Shown here piece by piece: positions 18,035 through 26,420 of a stretch of DNA of 64,000 bases (within the stretch, counting starts at the first letter, position 1; each line of letters starts with the position of its first letter). Source of the stretch: Nocardia aurantiaca (GTDB lineage Bacteria; Actinomycetota; Actinomycetes; Mycobacteriales; Mycobacteriaceae); contig NZ_WMBB01000009.1 of assembly GCF_009708175.1 (NCBI RefSeq), positions 186,001 to 250,000 of the forward strand, in the 5' to 3' direction. Both the position numbers and the translations under genes were made by a program. Under the pieces are notes generated by a model. It worked only from the letters and a program-made list of their open reading frames with translations. It did no database searches and was not told the origin of the DNA.

Positions 18035-18804
18035 TCACCGACAACGCGGCCGAGGCCGGTGCGCTGGCCGGTCGCATCATGGCCGACCATGTGCGCCGGG
18101 GCGCCCGCGCCATCGGACTGGCCACGGGGTCCTCGCCGCTCGGCGCGTACCGGGAGCTGATTCGGCAGTACCGCGAAGAGGGCCTGAGTTTCGCGGGCGT
18201 GCGGGCGTTCCTGCTCGACGAATACATCGGCTTGCCGCCGGGACATCCGCAGTCCTACCGGCAGTTCATCCGTGACGAGTTCACCTCCCACGTCGACTTC
18301 GCCGATGCCGATGTGCACAGCCCCGACGGCAACGCGGCTGACATCCCGGCCGCCGCAGCCGACTACGAGCGAGCAATTACCGAGAACGGCCCCATCTCGG
18401 TGCAGATCCTGGGCATCGGCGCCAACGGTCACATCGGCTTCAACGAGCCGGGCTCCTCGCTGCGCTCACGCACCCGGGTGAAGACGCTGACCCCGCAGAC
18501 CCGTGAGGACAATGCCCGCTTCTTCGGCGGCGACCTCGCGCAGGTGCCCACGCACGTGCTCACCCAGGGGCTCGGAACCATCAGCGACGCCGGTCATCTG
18601 CTCATGATCGCCACGGGCGCGGGCAAGGCCGAGGCCGTCGCAGCCGCCGTGGAGGGCCCGGTCTCCGCGTTCTGCCCGGCCTCGATCCTGCAGATGCACC
18701 CGCACGCCACGGTCATCGTCGACCCGGACGCGGCGGCGGACCTGAAGGCCGTCGACTATTACCGGTTCGCGATGGCGAACAAGCCCCCCTGGCAGAGCTA
18801 CTGA
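18022..18804 (+). CDS. nagB: Glucosamine-6-phosphate deaminase
   Basis: Converts glucosamine-6-phosphate to fructose-6-phosphate and ammonia, completing GlcNAc entry into glycolysis. 260 aa, the normal length. Motifs: GLATGSSPLGAY, the catalytic region LLDEYIGL, and GIGANGHIGFNEPGSS. Last gene of the EIIC-ptsH-ptsI-nagA-nagB operon and convergent with a TetR gene 28 bp away. Confidence 0.96.
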   Translation: MELVITDNAAEAGALAGRIMADHVRRGARAIGLATGSSPLGAYRELIRQYREEGLSFAGVRAFLLDEYIGLPPGHPQSYRQFIRDEFTSHVDFADADVHSPDGNAADIPAAAADYERAITENGPISVQILGIGANGHIGFNEPGSSLRSRTRVKTLTPQTREDNARFFGGDLAQVPTHVLTQGLGTISDAGHLLMIATGAGKAEAVAAAVEGPVSAFCPASILQMHPHATVIVDPDAAADLKAVDYYRFAMANKPPWQSY

Positions 18805-18832
18805 CGGCTGATCGCCCTGCCGCATTGGTGTT

Positions 18833-19423
18833 TCAGGCTGTCAACGCACCACTCAGCATCGCGGTCACCATGTCGCGCAGGTCGGCGGTCTCGGGTCGCG
18901 CCGCGGTGCGGTCGGCGAAGAGCAGGTGTCCCGATCCGATCAGCATCCGAGCCAGCAGGTCCGGGTCGGACGTGGCTGCCAGACGGCCGATTTCGATCTC
19001 CGCGGCCAGGTAGCCGGCGATGAGTCCGGTGGCCTCGGTCAGGATCGGGATGCCCGCCGCGCGCCGCTGCCGTAGCCGAACGCGCAGTTCGTCGCGATAG
19101 GTCACCAGGCTGACGATGGCCACCGCCACCGTCTCGAAAACGCCGGTCAGCGCCTCGGCGAGGTTGTCGGTCACCGTGGCGTGCCCGGCATTGTCGCGGA
19201 GGGCCGCGCCGAGCCGCTCGACTCGGACGATCCGATTCTCGACCAGTTCGGTGAGGAACTCGTCGAAGTCGGCGAAATGCCGGTGCAGCACGCCCTTCGC
19301 GCATCCCGCCTCGGCGGTGACCGATCGGCTCGTCAGCCCGCTCGGCCCGTCCCGCAACAGAATCCGCTCGGCCGCGTCGAACAATTGCTCCCGTACATCC
19401 CTGATGGCGACCCCGGTGGGCAC
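18833..19423 (-). CDS. TetR-family transcriptional regulator
   Basis: About 196 aa. The helix-turn-helix reads RILLRDGPSGLTSRSVTAEA followed by GVLHRHFADFDEFLTELV. The C-terminal domain is of unknown ligand. The frame is open to a TTG at 19471, but that lies inside the palindromic operator. The GTG at 19423 has AAGGAG five bases upstream and is chosen. Divergent from a SAM methyltransferase, its most likely target. Confidence 0.88.
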   Translation of the reverse strand: MPTGVAIRDVREQLFDAAERILLRDGPSGLTSRSVTAEAGCAKGVLHRHFADFDEFLTELVENRIVRVERLGAALRDNAGHATVTDNLAEALTGVFETVAVAIVSLVTYRDELRVRLRQRRAAGIPILTEATGLIAGYLAAEIEIGRLAATSDPDLLARMLIGSGHLLFADRTAARPETADLRDMVTAMLSGALTA

Positions 19424-19462
19424 CTGTACTCCTTCGCGCCGGTCGGGCCCACGCCATTGCGG

Positions 19463-19480
19463 AGTGGGCAAGTGCCCACT
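19463..19480. promoter_or_regulatory. Palindromic operator between tetR and methyltransferase
   Basis: AGTGGGCA / TGCCCACT, perfect 8-bp arms with a 2-base centre. A further half-site AGTGGGC lies at 19484-19490, immediately before the methyltransferase start at 19493. Placement suggests repression of both divergent genes by the neighbouring TetR protein. Confidence 0.7.
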
Positions 19481-19492
19481 TAGAGTGGGCGC

Positions 19493-20317
19493 ATGGTCAC
19501 TCTACCGCCCCCAGAGTCCGAATCCGCTGACCAGAGCCCGCATCGTCACCGCCGGGTCGCCGAATCGTTCGGCGTCGATGCGCAACGGTACGACCGCACC
19601 CGCCCGCCCTATCCCGCCGCCATGATCGAGCGGATCCTCGACGCCACGCCCGGCAGGGACGTGCTCGATGTCGGCTGCGGCACGGGCATCGAGGCCCGCC
19701 AGTTCCGCGATGCCGGATGCACGGTCCTCGGCGTCGAACCCGATGCGCGCATGGCCGATTTCGCACGCGCCACCGGCATCGAGGTCGAGCCCGGCACCTT
19801 CGAGGACTGGGACCCGGCCGGCCGCACCTTCGATGCCGTCATCGCCGGAACCGCCTGGCACTGGGTCGATCCCGGCAGGGGCGCGGTCCGAGCAGCGCAG
19901 GTCCTGCGCCCCCGCGGCAGGATCGCCGTCTTCTGGCACGTCGCCCAATTCTCGCCCGCCGCGACCGCGGCTTTCGCCGAGGTCTACCGCGGTATCCTGC
20001 TCGATTCACCGCTGACAGGCGTGGCCGACCGCCCGGCGCTGGAGGGCTATCAGCCGATTCTCGCCATGGCGGCCAATGGAATCCGCCAATCCGGTGCTTT
20101 CACCGAACCGGAACAATGGCGATTCGACTGGCAGCACATCTACACCCGTGCGGACTGGCTCGACCAGATCCCCACCCACGGCAGTCTCACCCAGCTCCCG
20201 CCGGAGACACTCGCCGCCGTCCTCGACGGCATCGGCGCGGCCATCGACGACCTGGGCGGCACCCTCGCCGTTTCCTACGCCACGGTGGTGGTCACCGCGT
20301 CCCGTGCCGTCAGCTGA
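19493..20317 (+). CDS. Class I SAM-dependent methyltransferase
   Basis: 274 aa. The SAM-binding motif I is VLDVGCGTGIEARQFRDAG near residue 57, followed by the acidic loop VLGVEPDARM and motif IV in FDAVIAGTAWHWVDP. The last of these is characteristic of methyltransferases acting on small molecules of unknown identity. It starts 3 bp after an operator half-site, so transcript and translation starts must be very close. Confidence 0.85.
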   Translation: MVTLPPPESESADQSPHRHRRVAESFGVDAQRYDRTRPPYPAAMIERILDATPGRDVLDVGCGTGIEARQFRDAGCTVLGVEPDARMADFARATGIEVEPGTFEDWDPAGRTFDAVIAGTAWHWVDPGRGAVRAAQVLRPRGRIAVFWHVAQFSPAATAAFAEVYRGILLDSPLTGVADRPALEGYQPILAMAANGIRQSGAFTEPEQWRFDWQHIYTRADWLDQIPTHGSLTQLPPETLAAVLDGIGAAIDDLGGTLAVSYATVVVTASRAVS

Positions 20318-20541
20318 TCCGGGATAGTTCGTGCGGGTTGGTGATCGAGTGAATCGTCTGGATCCGGTTGCCACACTGAGCGGTTCGCCGCGAGTGCTGA
20401 CGGGGGAGAGGCTGATCCGCTTCGAAATCCCGCGTATCCAATAGCGATTCGACAATCACTTGGTCGACAGCCCGCTGTGGCGCGAATCCCGGACCGACTC
20501 TGCGGCGGATGAGCTGTGGCCGCGGCGTTGATAATGAACCC

Positions 20542-21417
20542 GTGACCGAGCGTGCAGCGAGCCGGACAGCGGTCCTGGTCTGCCAGGGCCGCGCCGTGGC
20601 GGACGGGCGAATGGCCATCGGGCGGTTTTCCGACCCGGTGGCTTTCGAGCTCTTGGCCGACATTGAGCGTGCGTTGGTCGATCTCGTGCGCGCGGGCGCG
20701 GCGCCGAAGGGCTTCGGTGCGCGCTTGGAATACGAATTGCTTTCCGCCACTTCGGAAGTGCTCGCGGCTCGCACGGTCGCCATCGACGAGGCGGTGCGGG
20801 AGAGCGCGAACCCGCAGCTGGTGATTCTCGGCGCCGGACTGGACGCCCGCGCCTGGCACATGCCCGAATTGGCGGGAATCGCCGTGTTCGAGGTGGATCA
20901 TCCGGCGTCACAGGCCGAGAAGCGCGCCCGGCTCGGGGAGCGCGCGCCCATAGCCGAGGTCCGCTTCGTCCCGGTCGATTTCGGCAAGGACGCGCTCGGA
21001 GCCGCTCTCACGGGGGCGCGTCACTACGAAAAGCGACCCACCACCTGGATCTGGGAGGGCGTCGTCCCCTATCTGACGCCCGCCGAGGTCGCCGAGACCG
21101 TCAGCGAGGTGGCCGAGCGCAGCGCCCCCGGCAGCCGCCTGATCATCACCTACCCGACCCCCAATCGGGTGTACCAGTACGGCCGCAAGGCCATGGAGTT
21201 GATGCTGTCCCTGTCCGGCCGCGCCGCCAATCCCATGGCCCGCGAACCCCAGCGCTCCAGCTGGACCCCCGACGCGATGGCCGCGCTGCTGTCGGAGCAC
21301 GGATTCGCCGTCAGCTCGGACCGCGACCTGCAAGCCGTCGCGGTCGACGCCGGCATCGAGGGCACACGCACCTCCCTGCGCGCCGACGGCCACATCGTCG
21401 TCGCCGACCGCGGCTGA
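20542..21417 (+). CDS. LCMT/PPM-type SAM-dependent methyltransferase
   Basis: About 291 aa, of the leucine carboxyl methyltransferase-like family that is expanded in mycobacteria and nocardiae. Diagnostic segments: VILGAGLDARAWH with VFEVDHPASQAEK, then TTWIWEGVVPYLTPAEV. The substrate is unknown, possibly a polyketide or other small carboxylate. The frame opens at 20509; the GTG at 20542 (VTERAASRTAV) fits the family start. The 20318-20541 gap before it holds nothing I can name. Confidence 0.85.
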   Translation: MTERAASRTAVLVCQGRAVADGRMAIGRFSDPVAFELLADIERALVDLVRAGAAPKGFGARLEYELLSATSEVLAARTVAIDEAVRESANPQLVILGAGLDARAWHMPELAGIAVFEVDHPASQAEKRARLGERAPIAEVRFVPVDFGKDALGAALTGARHYEKRPTTWIWEGVVPYLTPAEVAETVSEVAERSAPGSRLIITYPTPNRVYQYGRKAMELMLSLSGRAANPMAREPQRSSWTPDAMAALLSEHGFAVSSDRDLQAVAVDAGIEGTRTSLRADGHIVVADRG

Positions 21418-21423
21418 ACCCGC

Positions 21424-21810
21424 TCAGTTCAGGGTGACCACCCACGAGCCGTTGCAGCCCCGGTTGGTGACGCGGCCCGGATCGTAGTTCCACACCGCCT
21501 GCAGGTCCGAGTCCTTCTGAATGTTGAACTCACCCGTCGGCGACTGCACGGGGTCACCGTTGTAGAGCAGCAGACTCAGGTCGTTCGGGTAGATCGTCCA
21601 CGACCCGTTGTACCCCGCCGGATAGTTCAAGCTCACCGTGGTCGTGCGGCCGGCATGGTTCTGCACCACGATGCACGCGTTCGGATGATTGACCTGCGCC
21701 TGGGCCGGCGCGGCCGCCAGCACCATGGCCGCCACCCCGACCGCCGTCACGGCCACCGGCGCCGCAACCTTCGCCACCAACCCGCGTTCGCCGCTGGGAA
21801 CGTTCCGCAT
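21424..21810 (-). CDS. Small secreted protein of unknown function
   Basis: 128 aa precursor. An N-terminal Sec signal (basic MRNVPSGERGLVAK, hydrophobic core, cleavage after APAQA) leaves about 85 residues. The mature protein is rich in Asn, Tyr, Trp and Gly, with two cysteines (NACIVV and NRGCNGSW) that could form a disulfide linking the ends of a small beta fold. The ATG at 21810 has GGAGG upstream; an in-frame extension to 21879 is unlikely because it would bury the signal peptide. Convergent with the LCMT-type gene. Confidence 0.75.
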   Translation of the reverse strand: MRNVPSGERGLVAKVAAPVAVTAVGVAAMVLAAAPAQAQVNHPNACIVVQNHAGRTTTVSLNYPAGYNGSWTIYPNDLSLLLYNGDPVQSPTGEFNIQKDSDLQAVWNYDPGRVTNRGCNGSWVVTLN

Positions 21811-22010
21811 GATGCCTGCCTCCGTCTGAATTCCATTGCCTGAATGGCTGTTTGGATGAAACGAAGCTATCCACCGCATCCAGCGGGTTCCTTATGAAAT
21901 CCTTGTGGCCGCCGCCCGCCGATCACCGTCCTCCTCCATCGGGTCGGCGGCAATCCGCACCAGTCGTTCCCCGTACCTCGAACAGTGAGGGTGCGGGCTC
22001 GGCCGGGGGC

Positions 22011-23165
22011 TCAGTCCGCCGCGCAGAGGGCGGTGTCGAACGCGTTCTGCAGGGAAGCGGTGACGGTGGGATCCGAGGAACGGAGGTTGGCGATGAGGGT
22101 AACGGCGCGCCCGTCGGGGGTTACGGCATCGAAGGTGCGGAAGCCGGGGATGGAACCGCCATGACCCCAGACCTGGATGCCGCAGCGGGCGGTGGTGGTT
22201 GTCAGACCCAGGCCGTACGAGTAGCCCGGGCGGTTGGTGAGCGGTTGGGGGTCGGAGCGCATGGCAGCGAGTTGGGTTGGGGGAAGCAGCTTTCCGGTGA
22301 AGAGGGCGGTGAAGAAGCGATTCGCGTCGTGCCCGGTCGAGATCAGCTCGCCGGCGCTGCCCGCCCAGGATGGATCGAAGCGGGTGAGGTCGACGGGCTT
22401 TCCGCCGACCAACTCGTAGCCCTGGGGGTGTGGAGCGCGGATGTCGGTGTCCCCGGCGGCCGGGAAGTAGGTATCGCGCAGATTCAGAGGGTCGAGGATC
22501 CGGCGGGTGACCTCCTCGGCAACAGGGTGGCCGGTCACGCGTTCCACGACCATGCCGACGATGAGGTAGTTGGTATTGCTGTATTCGGCTTTCGTGCCGG
22601 GCTCGAAACGCGCGGGTAGGGCCATGGCGCGGCGTACCAGGTCGGCGGCGTCGAAATGCTTGGTGAGCAGATCGCCGGAATCATCCTGCAGCTCGGGCAA
22701 TTCCAGATATTCGGGAAGACCGCTGGTGTGCTGCATGAGGTTTCGGATGGTGATCCGGTTCCCGTCGATGCCCACACCCTGGACGACACCGGGCAGGAAG
22801 CGTTCGATGGGTGCGTCCAGATCCACGGAGCCCTCCGCGTCGAGCTGCATCATGACCGTCGCGATGAATGCCTTGGTATTGCTGCCGACTCGCACATGCG
22901 CGCCCGCCGGGAAAGCCGCACGGGTGGCGACATCGCCGACGCCGGAGGTCGTGGTCCACTCCCGATCGCGCTCCGTGACGACAACCTGGACTCCGGGAAC
23001 CCCTGCTGTGACCACGGCGTCCAACCCCTGTTGGACCTCCGCTCGAGCACCGGCCGACAGTGGCCCGGACGGCTGCCCCGCCGGATGATCACCGCACGCC
23101 GTCATCGCGCAGACCATGCCGACCACTAGTGCGACAGGCGCGATCTGATGTGCCAGGGTTCCCAC
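22011..23165 (-). CDS. Serine hydrolase lipoprotein (beta-lactamase/DD-peptidase class C fold)
   Basis: 384 aa. The N-terminal lipoprotein signal ends with the lipobox MTAC (Cys24). The catalytic SxxK is Ser95-Asn-Thr-Lys98 (VGSNTKAF), the YxN is Tyr194-Ser-Asn196, and the third motif is HGGSIPG near residue 340. The family includes DD-carboxypeptidases, esterases and class C beta-lactamases. The motifs fit the D-alanyl-D-alanine carboxypeptidase/esterase branch better than a true beta-lactamase. Anchored outside the cytoplasmic membrane. No operon partner. Confidence 0.88.
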   Translation of the reverse strand: MGTLAHQIAPVALVVGMVCAMTACGDHPAGQPSGPLSAGARAEVQQGLDAVVTAGVPGVQVVVTERDREWTTTSGVGDVATRAAFPAGAHVRVGSNTKAFIATVMMQLDAEGSVDLDAPIERFLPGVVQGVGIDGNRITIRNLMQHTSGLPEYLELPELQDDSGDLLTKHFDAADLVRRAMALPARFEPGTKAEYSNTNYLIVGMVVERVTGHPVAEEVTRRILDPLNLRDTYFPAAGDTDIRAPHPQGYELVGGKPVDLTRFDPSWAGSAGELISTGHDANRFFTALFTGKLLPPTQLAAMRSDPQPLTNRPGYSYGLGLTTTTARCGIQVWGHGGSIPGFRTFDAVTPDGRAVTLIANLRSSDPTVTASLQNAFDTALCAAD

Positions 23166-23335
23166 TGGGCTTCCCTTCCATTACGTAGTCGCGGCTGCGC
23201 GTACGAAACGCGGTGCTACGCACTCGAATTCGAACGCTTCGCCGCGGGCCCGATTACGGGATCGTAGTCCGCACGTCGAAATCCGGGCATCCGCCTCCGT
23301 GCCCATTCGCGGTAATCCCTCAGGTGCATGGCTGG

Positions 23336-23575
23336 TCAGGGAAAACCCGGGGTTCGGCAGAGAGATTCGGCGGCTTCGGAAAGCGCGTGGGCGCTGCCGC
23401 GGCCGACGTCGGGCCAGCATTGGGGCGCGGGGCGGGAGCTCGGCCAGGCGACAGGGTCGAAGCCGAATTCGCGACCATAGGCGGGGAGCCTCCGGTCGCG
23501 CTTCATGGCGGAATGCGCCACTACCGCGCTCTGTTCCAGCTGGGCGTCGTCGAGAAGGCCGGTCACATGGGACAT
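23336..23575 (-). pseudogene. Decayed N-terminal fragment of a SAM methyltransferase
   Basis: The translation contains LLDDAQLEQSAVV, then YGREFGFDPVAW, and finally WPDVGRGSAHALSEAAES. As I recall, actinobacterial methyltransferases begin in this way and continue with a WLDLCCGTGRAL-type SAM motif. Here the glycine motif is damaged (GRGSAH) and the frame stops about 10 residues later, so the catalytic domain is missing. The rest of 23166-23620 has no continuous frame that completes it. Confidence 0.5.
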
Positions 23576-23620
23576 CCTGCCGGGTACAGATGACGCGGGA
23601 TGCGGAACCGGCACTCGTGA

Positions 23621-24598
23621 TTATGCGGCGGCTTTGTCCGCGGGCGCCGCGGTGGCGGCCGGGAGTGGTTCGCGGGTGCGCATGGCGGCCCACAACGCGG
23701 CGGTGGCTGCGGTGCAGGCGGCCGCTCCGCCGACGTGGAAGGCGACGAGGGCGGCGGGGACGTGGGTGAAGTACTGGACGATGCCGATCAGGGACTGGGC
23801 GCAGACCAGGGCGATGACGAGGATCAGACGATTGCGGATGGTCTTGTTCATGCCGACGGCGGCCAGGCCGCACGCAAGACCGACCAACAGCGCCAGATAG
23901 GCGACGAGGAGTTCGGCGTGAAGGTGGACCAGGGTGACGATCTCGACCTGGAGGCGTTCGACCGGCTTCGCGGCGCTCTTGTCCCCGGCGTGCGGACCGG
24001 CTCCGGTGACAAGGGTGCCGGCGATGAGCGTCGCGGTCAGCGCCAGACCGCTCAGGGCGGTCAGCAGGCGGAGCGGCTTGGGTGCCCGAACCGTGTCGAT
24101 ACCCTCGTCGGGCTCGCCGACCGCGGCCCACAGCAGGGTCGCCAGCCACACCATCAACATGGAGGCCAGCAGGTGCACCGCGACGGTCCACCAGAGCAGT
24201 CCGGTGCGGACGGTGATGCCGCCGATCACCGCCTGCAGGACGGTGCCGCCGGGCATGAGCCAGGCGTAGACGAGGACTTCGCGGCGCCGCCGCGCCCGGG
24301 TGACCGCGAGCACGATCGCGGCGGCGGCCAGCGTCACCACGAAAGTCAGCATGCGGTTGCTGAATTCGACCATCTGGTGCACCACGGGAACCTCGGCCAC
24401 GGCGGTAGGCACGAAACTGCCGGGGAAGCACTGCGGCCAGGTGGGGCAGCCCAGGCCCGAGGCGGTGACGCGGACGACCGCGCCGGTCACCGAGATTCCG
24501 GCCTGGGACAGGATGACCAGGAAGGCGATGAGTCGCTGCACCCGCAGGGAAGGCATCGGGAGCAGGTCGGCAAGTCGCTGGAAGGCGCGAGACAGCAC
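23621..24598 (-). CDS. ctaA: Heme A synthase (COX15/CtaA family)
   Basis: 325-aa polytopic membrane protein converting heme O to heme A. Eight hydrophobic segments are visible. The extracytoplasmic cysteine pair is in ASGLGCPTWPQC. Candidate heme-ligand histidines lie in VVHQMVEFSNR, VAVHLLAS, LVHLHAELL and VAFHVGG, the usual two-repeat pattern. Functionally follows ctaB at 5280. Its position just downstream of an ABC exporter pair and mptB repeats the mycobacterial order. Confidence 0.94.
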   Translation of the reverse strand: MLSRAFQRLADLLPMPSLRVQRLIAFLVILSQAGISVTGAVVRVTASGLGCPTWPQCFPGSFVPTAVAEVPVVHQMVEFSNRMLTFVVTLAAAAIVLAVTRARRRREVLVYAWLMPGGTVLQAVIGGITVRTGLLWWTVAVHLLASMLMVWLATLLWAAVGEPDEGIDTVRAPKPLRLLTALSGLALTATLIAGTLVTGAGPHAGDKSAAKPVERLQVEIVTLVHLHAELLVAYLALLVGLACGLAAVGMNKTIRNRLILVIALVCAQSLIGIVQYFTHVPAALVAFHVGGAAACTAATAALWAAMRTREPLPAATAAPADKAAA

Positions 24599-24708
24599 GC
24601 ACCGATGGTAGCGGGGCCGCGTTTCGCCCCGTCAACCGCCCTACTACAACGTGTCGTTAAACACCCGTGCGGGCGCGAACTTTCGAGGTGACCGCGGCCC
24701 GGAAGGCG

Positions 24709-25491
24709 TCAGTCGAACTTGAAGAACCGCGTCGCCAGCCATCCGGCGAGACCGCCCCAGCCCGCCAGCACCGCCAGGCCGTACCAGTCGATGCTGGTGC
24801 GCATCGCCTGCTCCAGGCACTCCGACAGCGCACCGGAGGGAATGATCCGCGCGATCAGGCTCACCGCATGCGGCAGATCGTCGGACATGAACACCAGGCT
24901 CGCGGTTCCGAGCATGACGAACCAGAGGATATTGGCCAGCGCCAGCACGACCTCGGCCTTGAGCGTCCCGCCCAGCAGCAGTCCCAGCGCCGCGAAGGTC
25001 GCGGTCCCGAGCGCGATCACCACCGCACCCAGCAGCAGCCCGCTCAGTGGCGGCCGCCACCCGAGCGCGAACCCGATGGCCCCCAACAGGATCGACTGCA
25101 GCACCACCACGATCAGCACCGCCGAGCACTTGCCCGCCACGATGCCCCACCGCGGCAGGGGAGTCGCCCCGAGCCGCTTCAACGCTCCGTACCGCCGATC
25201 GAACCCGACGGCAATGGCCTGCCCCGTGAACGCGGTCGACATGATCGCCACCATCATCACCGCGGGCACGACCCGATCGACCCGGTGCTCGCCCAGCTCG
25301 CTGACCGGCAATAGCGTCAACCCGATCAGCAGCGTGATCGGAATGAACATGGTGAGCAGCAGCTGTTCCCCGTTGCGCAGCAACAGGATCAGCTCCATGC
25401 GCGTCTGCGCCGCCAGCATCTTGGCGCGCGTGGTGGGCTGCGGCGCGGGGGAGAAGGTGCCCGCCGCGAAACGGTTCACGGTCTCGGTCAT
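24709..25491 (-). CDS. ABC-2 type transporter permease
   Basis: About 260 aa with six hydrophobic segments, of the ABC-2 exporter/permease family (DRR-type). Notable segments: AVGFDRRYGALKRLGATPLPRW and a C-terminal amphipathic end at FFKFD. The ATG at 25491 overlaps the ATPase stop as ATGA, so the two subunits are made together. Substrate unknown. In M. tuberculosis the orthologous pair sits between ctaA and mptB, as here. Confidence 0.9.
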   Translation of the reverse strand: MTETVNRFAAGTFSPAPQPTTRAKMLAAQTRMELILLLRNGEQLLLTMFIPITLLIGLTLLPVSELGEHRVDRVVPAVMMVAIMSTAFTGQAIAVGFDRRYGALKRLGATPLPRWGIVAGKCSAVLIVVVLQSILLGAIGFALGWRPPLSGLLLGAVVIALGTATFAALGLLLGGTLKAEVVLALANILWFVMLGTASLVFMSDDLPHAVSLIARIIPSGALSECLEQAMRTSIDWYGLAVLAGWGGLAGWLATRFFKFD

Positions 25492-26420
25492 CCGCGCAGC
25501 TCCCGCCCGGTCAGTTCGAGGAACACGTCTTCCAGTCGGCGCTGGTCGATGCGAATGTCGGTGGGCAGCACGTCGATTCGCGCGCACCACGCGGTCACGG
25601 TGGCCAGCACCTGCGGGGTGATATCGCCCTGCAGCAGATAGGACCCGGGCGCGGTCTCGCGCGGTGTGAACCCTTCCGGCAGCGCCGCTTCCAGCAGTGA
25701 CAGGTCCAGCTTGGGCGGCGCGGTGAACGCCAGCCGCCCCTCGGCCCCGTGCGAGGTGACCTCGGCGGGCGTGCCCTGCGCGACCACCCGCCCGTGATCG
25801 ATGATGACCAGCTGATCGGCCAGCTGCTCGGCCTCGTCCATCATGTGGGTGGTGAGCAGCACGCTGACACCGTCGCGCCGCAGCGCGTCGATGAGCTCCC
25901 ACACCAGATGCCGCGCCTGCGCGTCCAGTCCGGCGGTCGGCTCGTCGAGGAACACGATCTCCGGACGCCCGACCAATGCGCACGCCAGCGCGAGCCGCTG
26001 CTGCTGCCCGCCCGACAGCCGCCGATAGGGCGTCCGCCGAGCGTCCTTCAGTCCCAGCGTGTCCAGCAGCCAGACCGGGTCCAGGGGGTTCGCCGAATAG
26101 GAGGCGACGAGATCGAGCATCTCTCCGGCCTTCGACCCGGGATACGCGCCGCCGCCCTGCAGCATCACGCCGATGCGCGGTCGCAGCTGATCGGAGTCGG
26201 CGATCGGGTCCATGCCCAGCACACGCACGATTCCGGCGTCGGGAGTCACGAAGCCCTCGCACATTTCGGTGGTGGTGGTCTTGCCGGCGCCATTGGGTCC
26301 GAGCAGGGCCAGCACCTGTGCGCGTTCGATATCGAAGCTGATGCCGTCGACCGCGGTGGTCTCGCCGTAGCGTTTCACGACGCCGTCGACGCGTACGGCG
26401 GGTCCGGAAGCTGCGGTCAC
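25488..26420 (-). CDS. ABC transporter ATP-binding protein
   Basis: About 310 aa. Walker A is LLGPNGAGKTTTTE, the Q-loop is VMLQGGGAYP, the signature is RRLSGGQQQRLALA and Walker B is EIVFLDEPTAGLDAQ. A C-terminal extension of about 90 residues is typical of DrrA/CcmA-type exporters. The GTG at 26420 overlaps the mptB stop (GTGA), and the gene's own stop overlaps the permease start. The open frame to 27173 is only the mptB antiframe. Confidence 0.93.
   Translation of the reverse strand: MTAASGPAVRVDGVVKRYGETTAVDGISFDIERAQVLALLGPNGAGKTTTTEMCEGFVTPDAGIVRVLGMDPIADSDQLRPRIGVMLQGGGAYPGSKAGEMLDLVASYSANPLDPVWLLDTLGLKDARRTPYRRLSGGQQQRLALACALVGRPEIVFLDEPTAGLDAQARHLVWELIDALRRDGVSVLLTTHMMDEAEQLADQLVIIDHGRVVAQGTPAEVTSHGAEGRLAFTAPPKLDLSLLEAALPEGFTPRETAPGSYLLQGDITPQVLATVTAWCARIDVLPTDIRIDQRRLEDVFLELTGRELRG

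Noticed and set aside
22011..23165. Class C beta-lactamase resistance gene
   Set aside because: SxxK, YxN and HGG motifs are shared with carboxypeptidases and esterases, and the HGG form with lipoprotein anchoring favours these.
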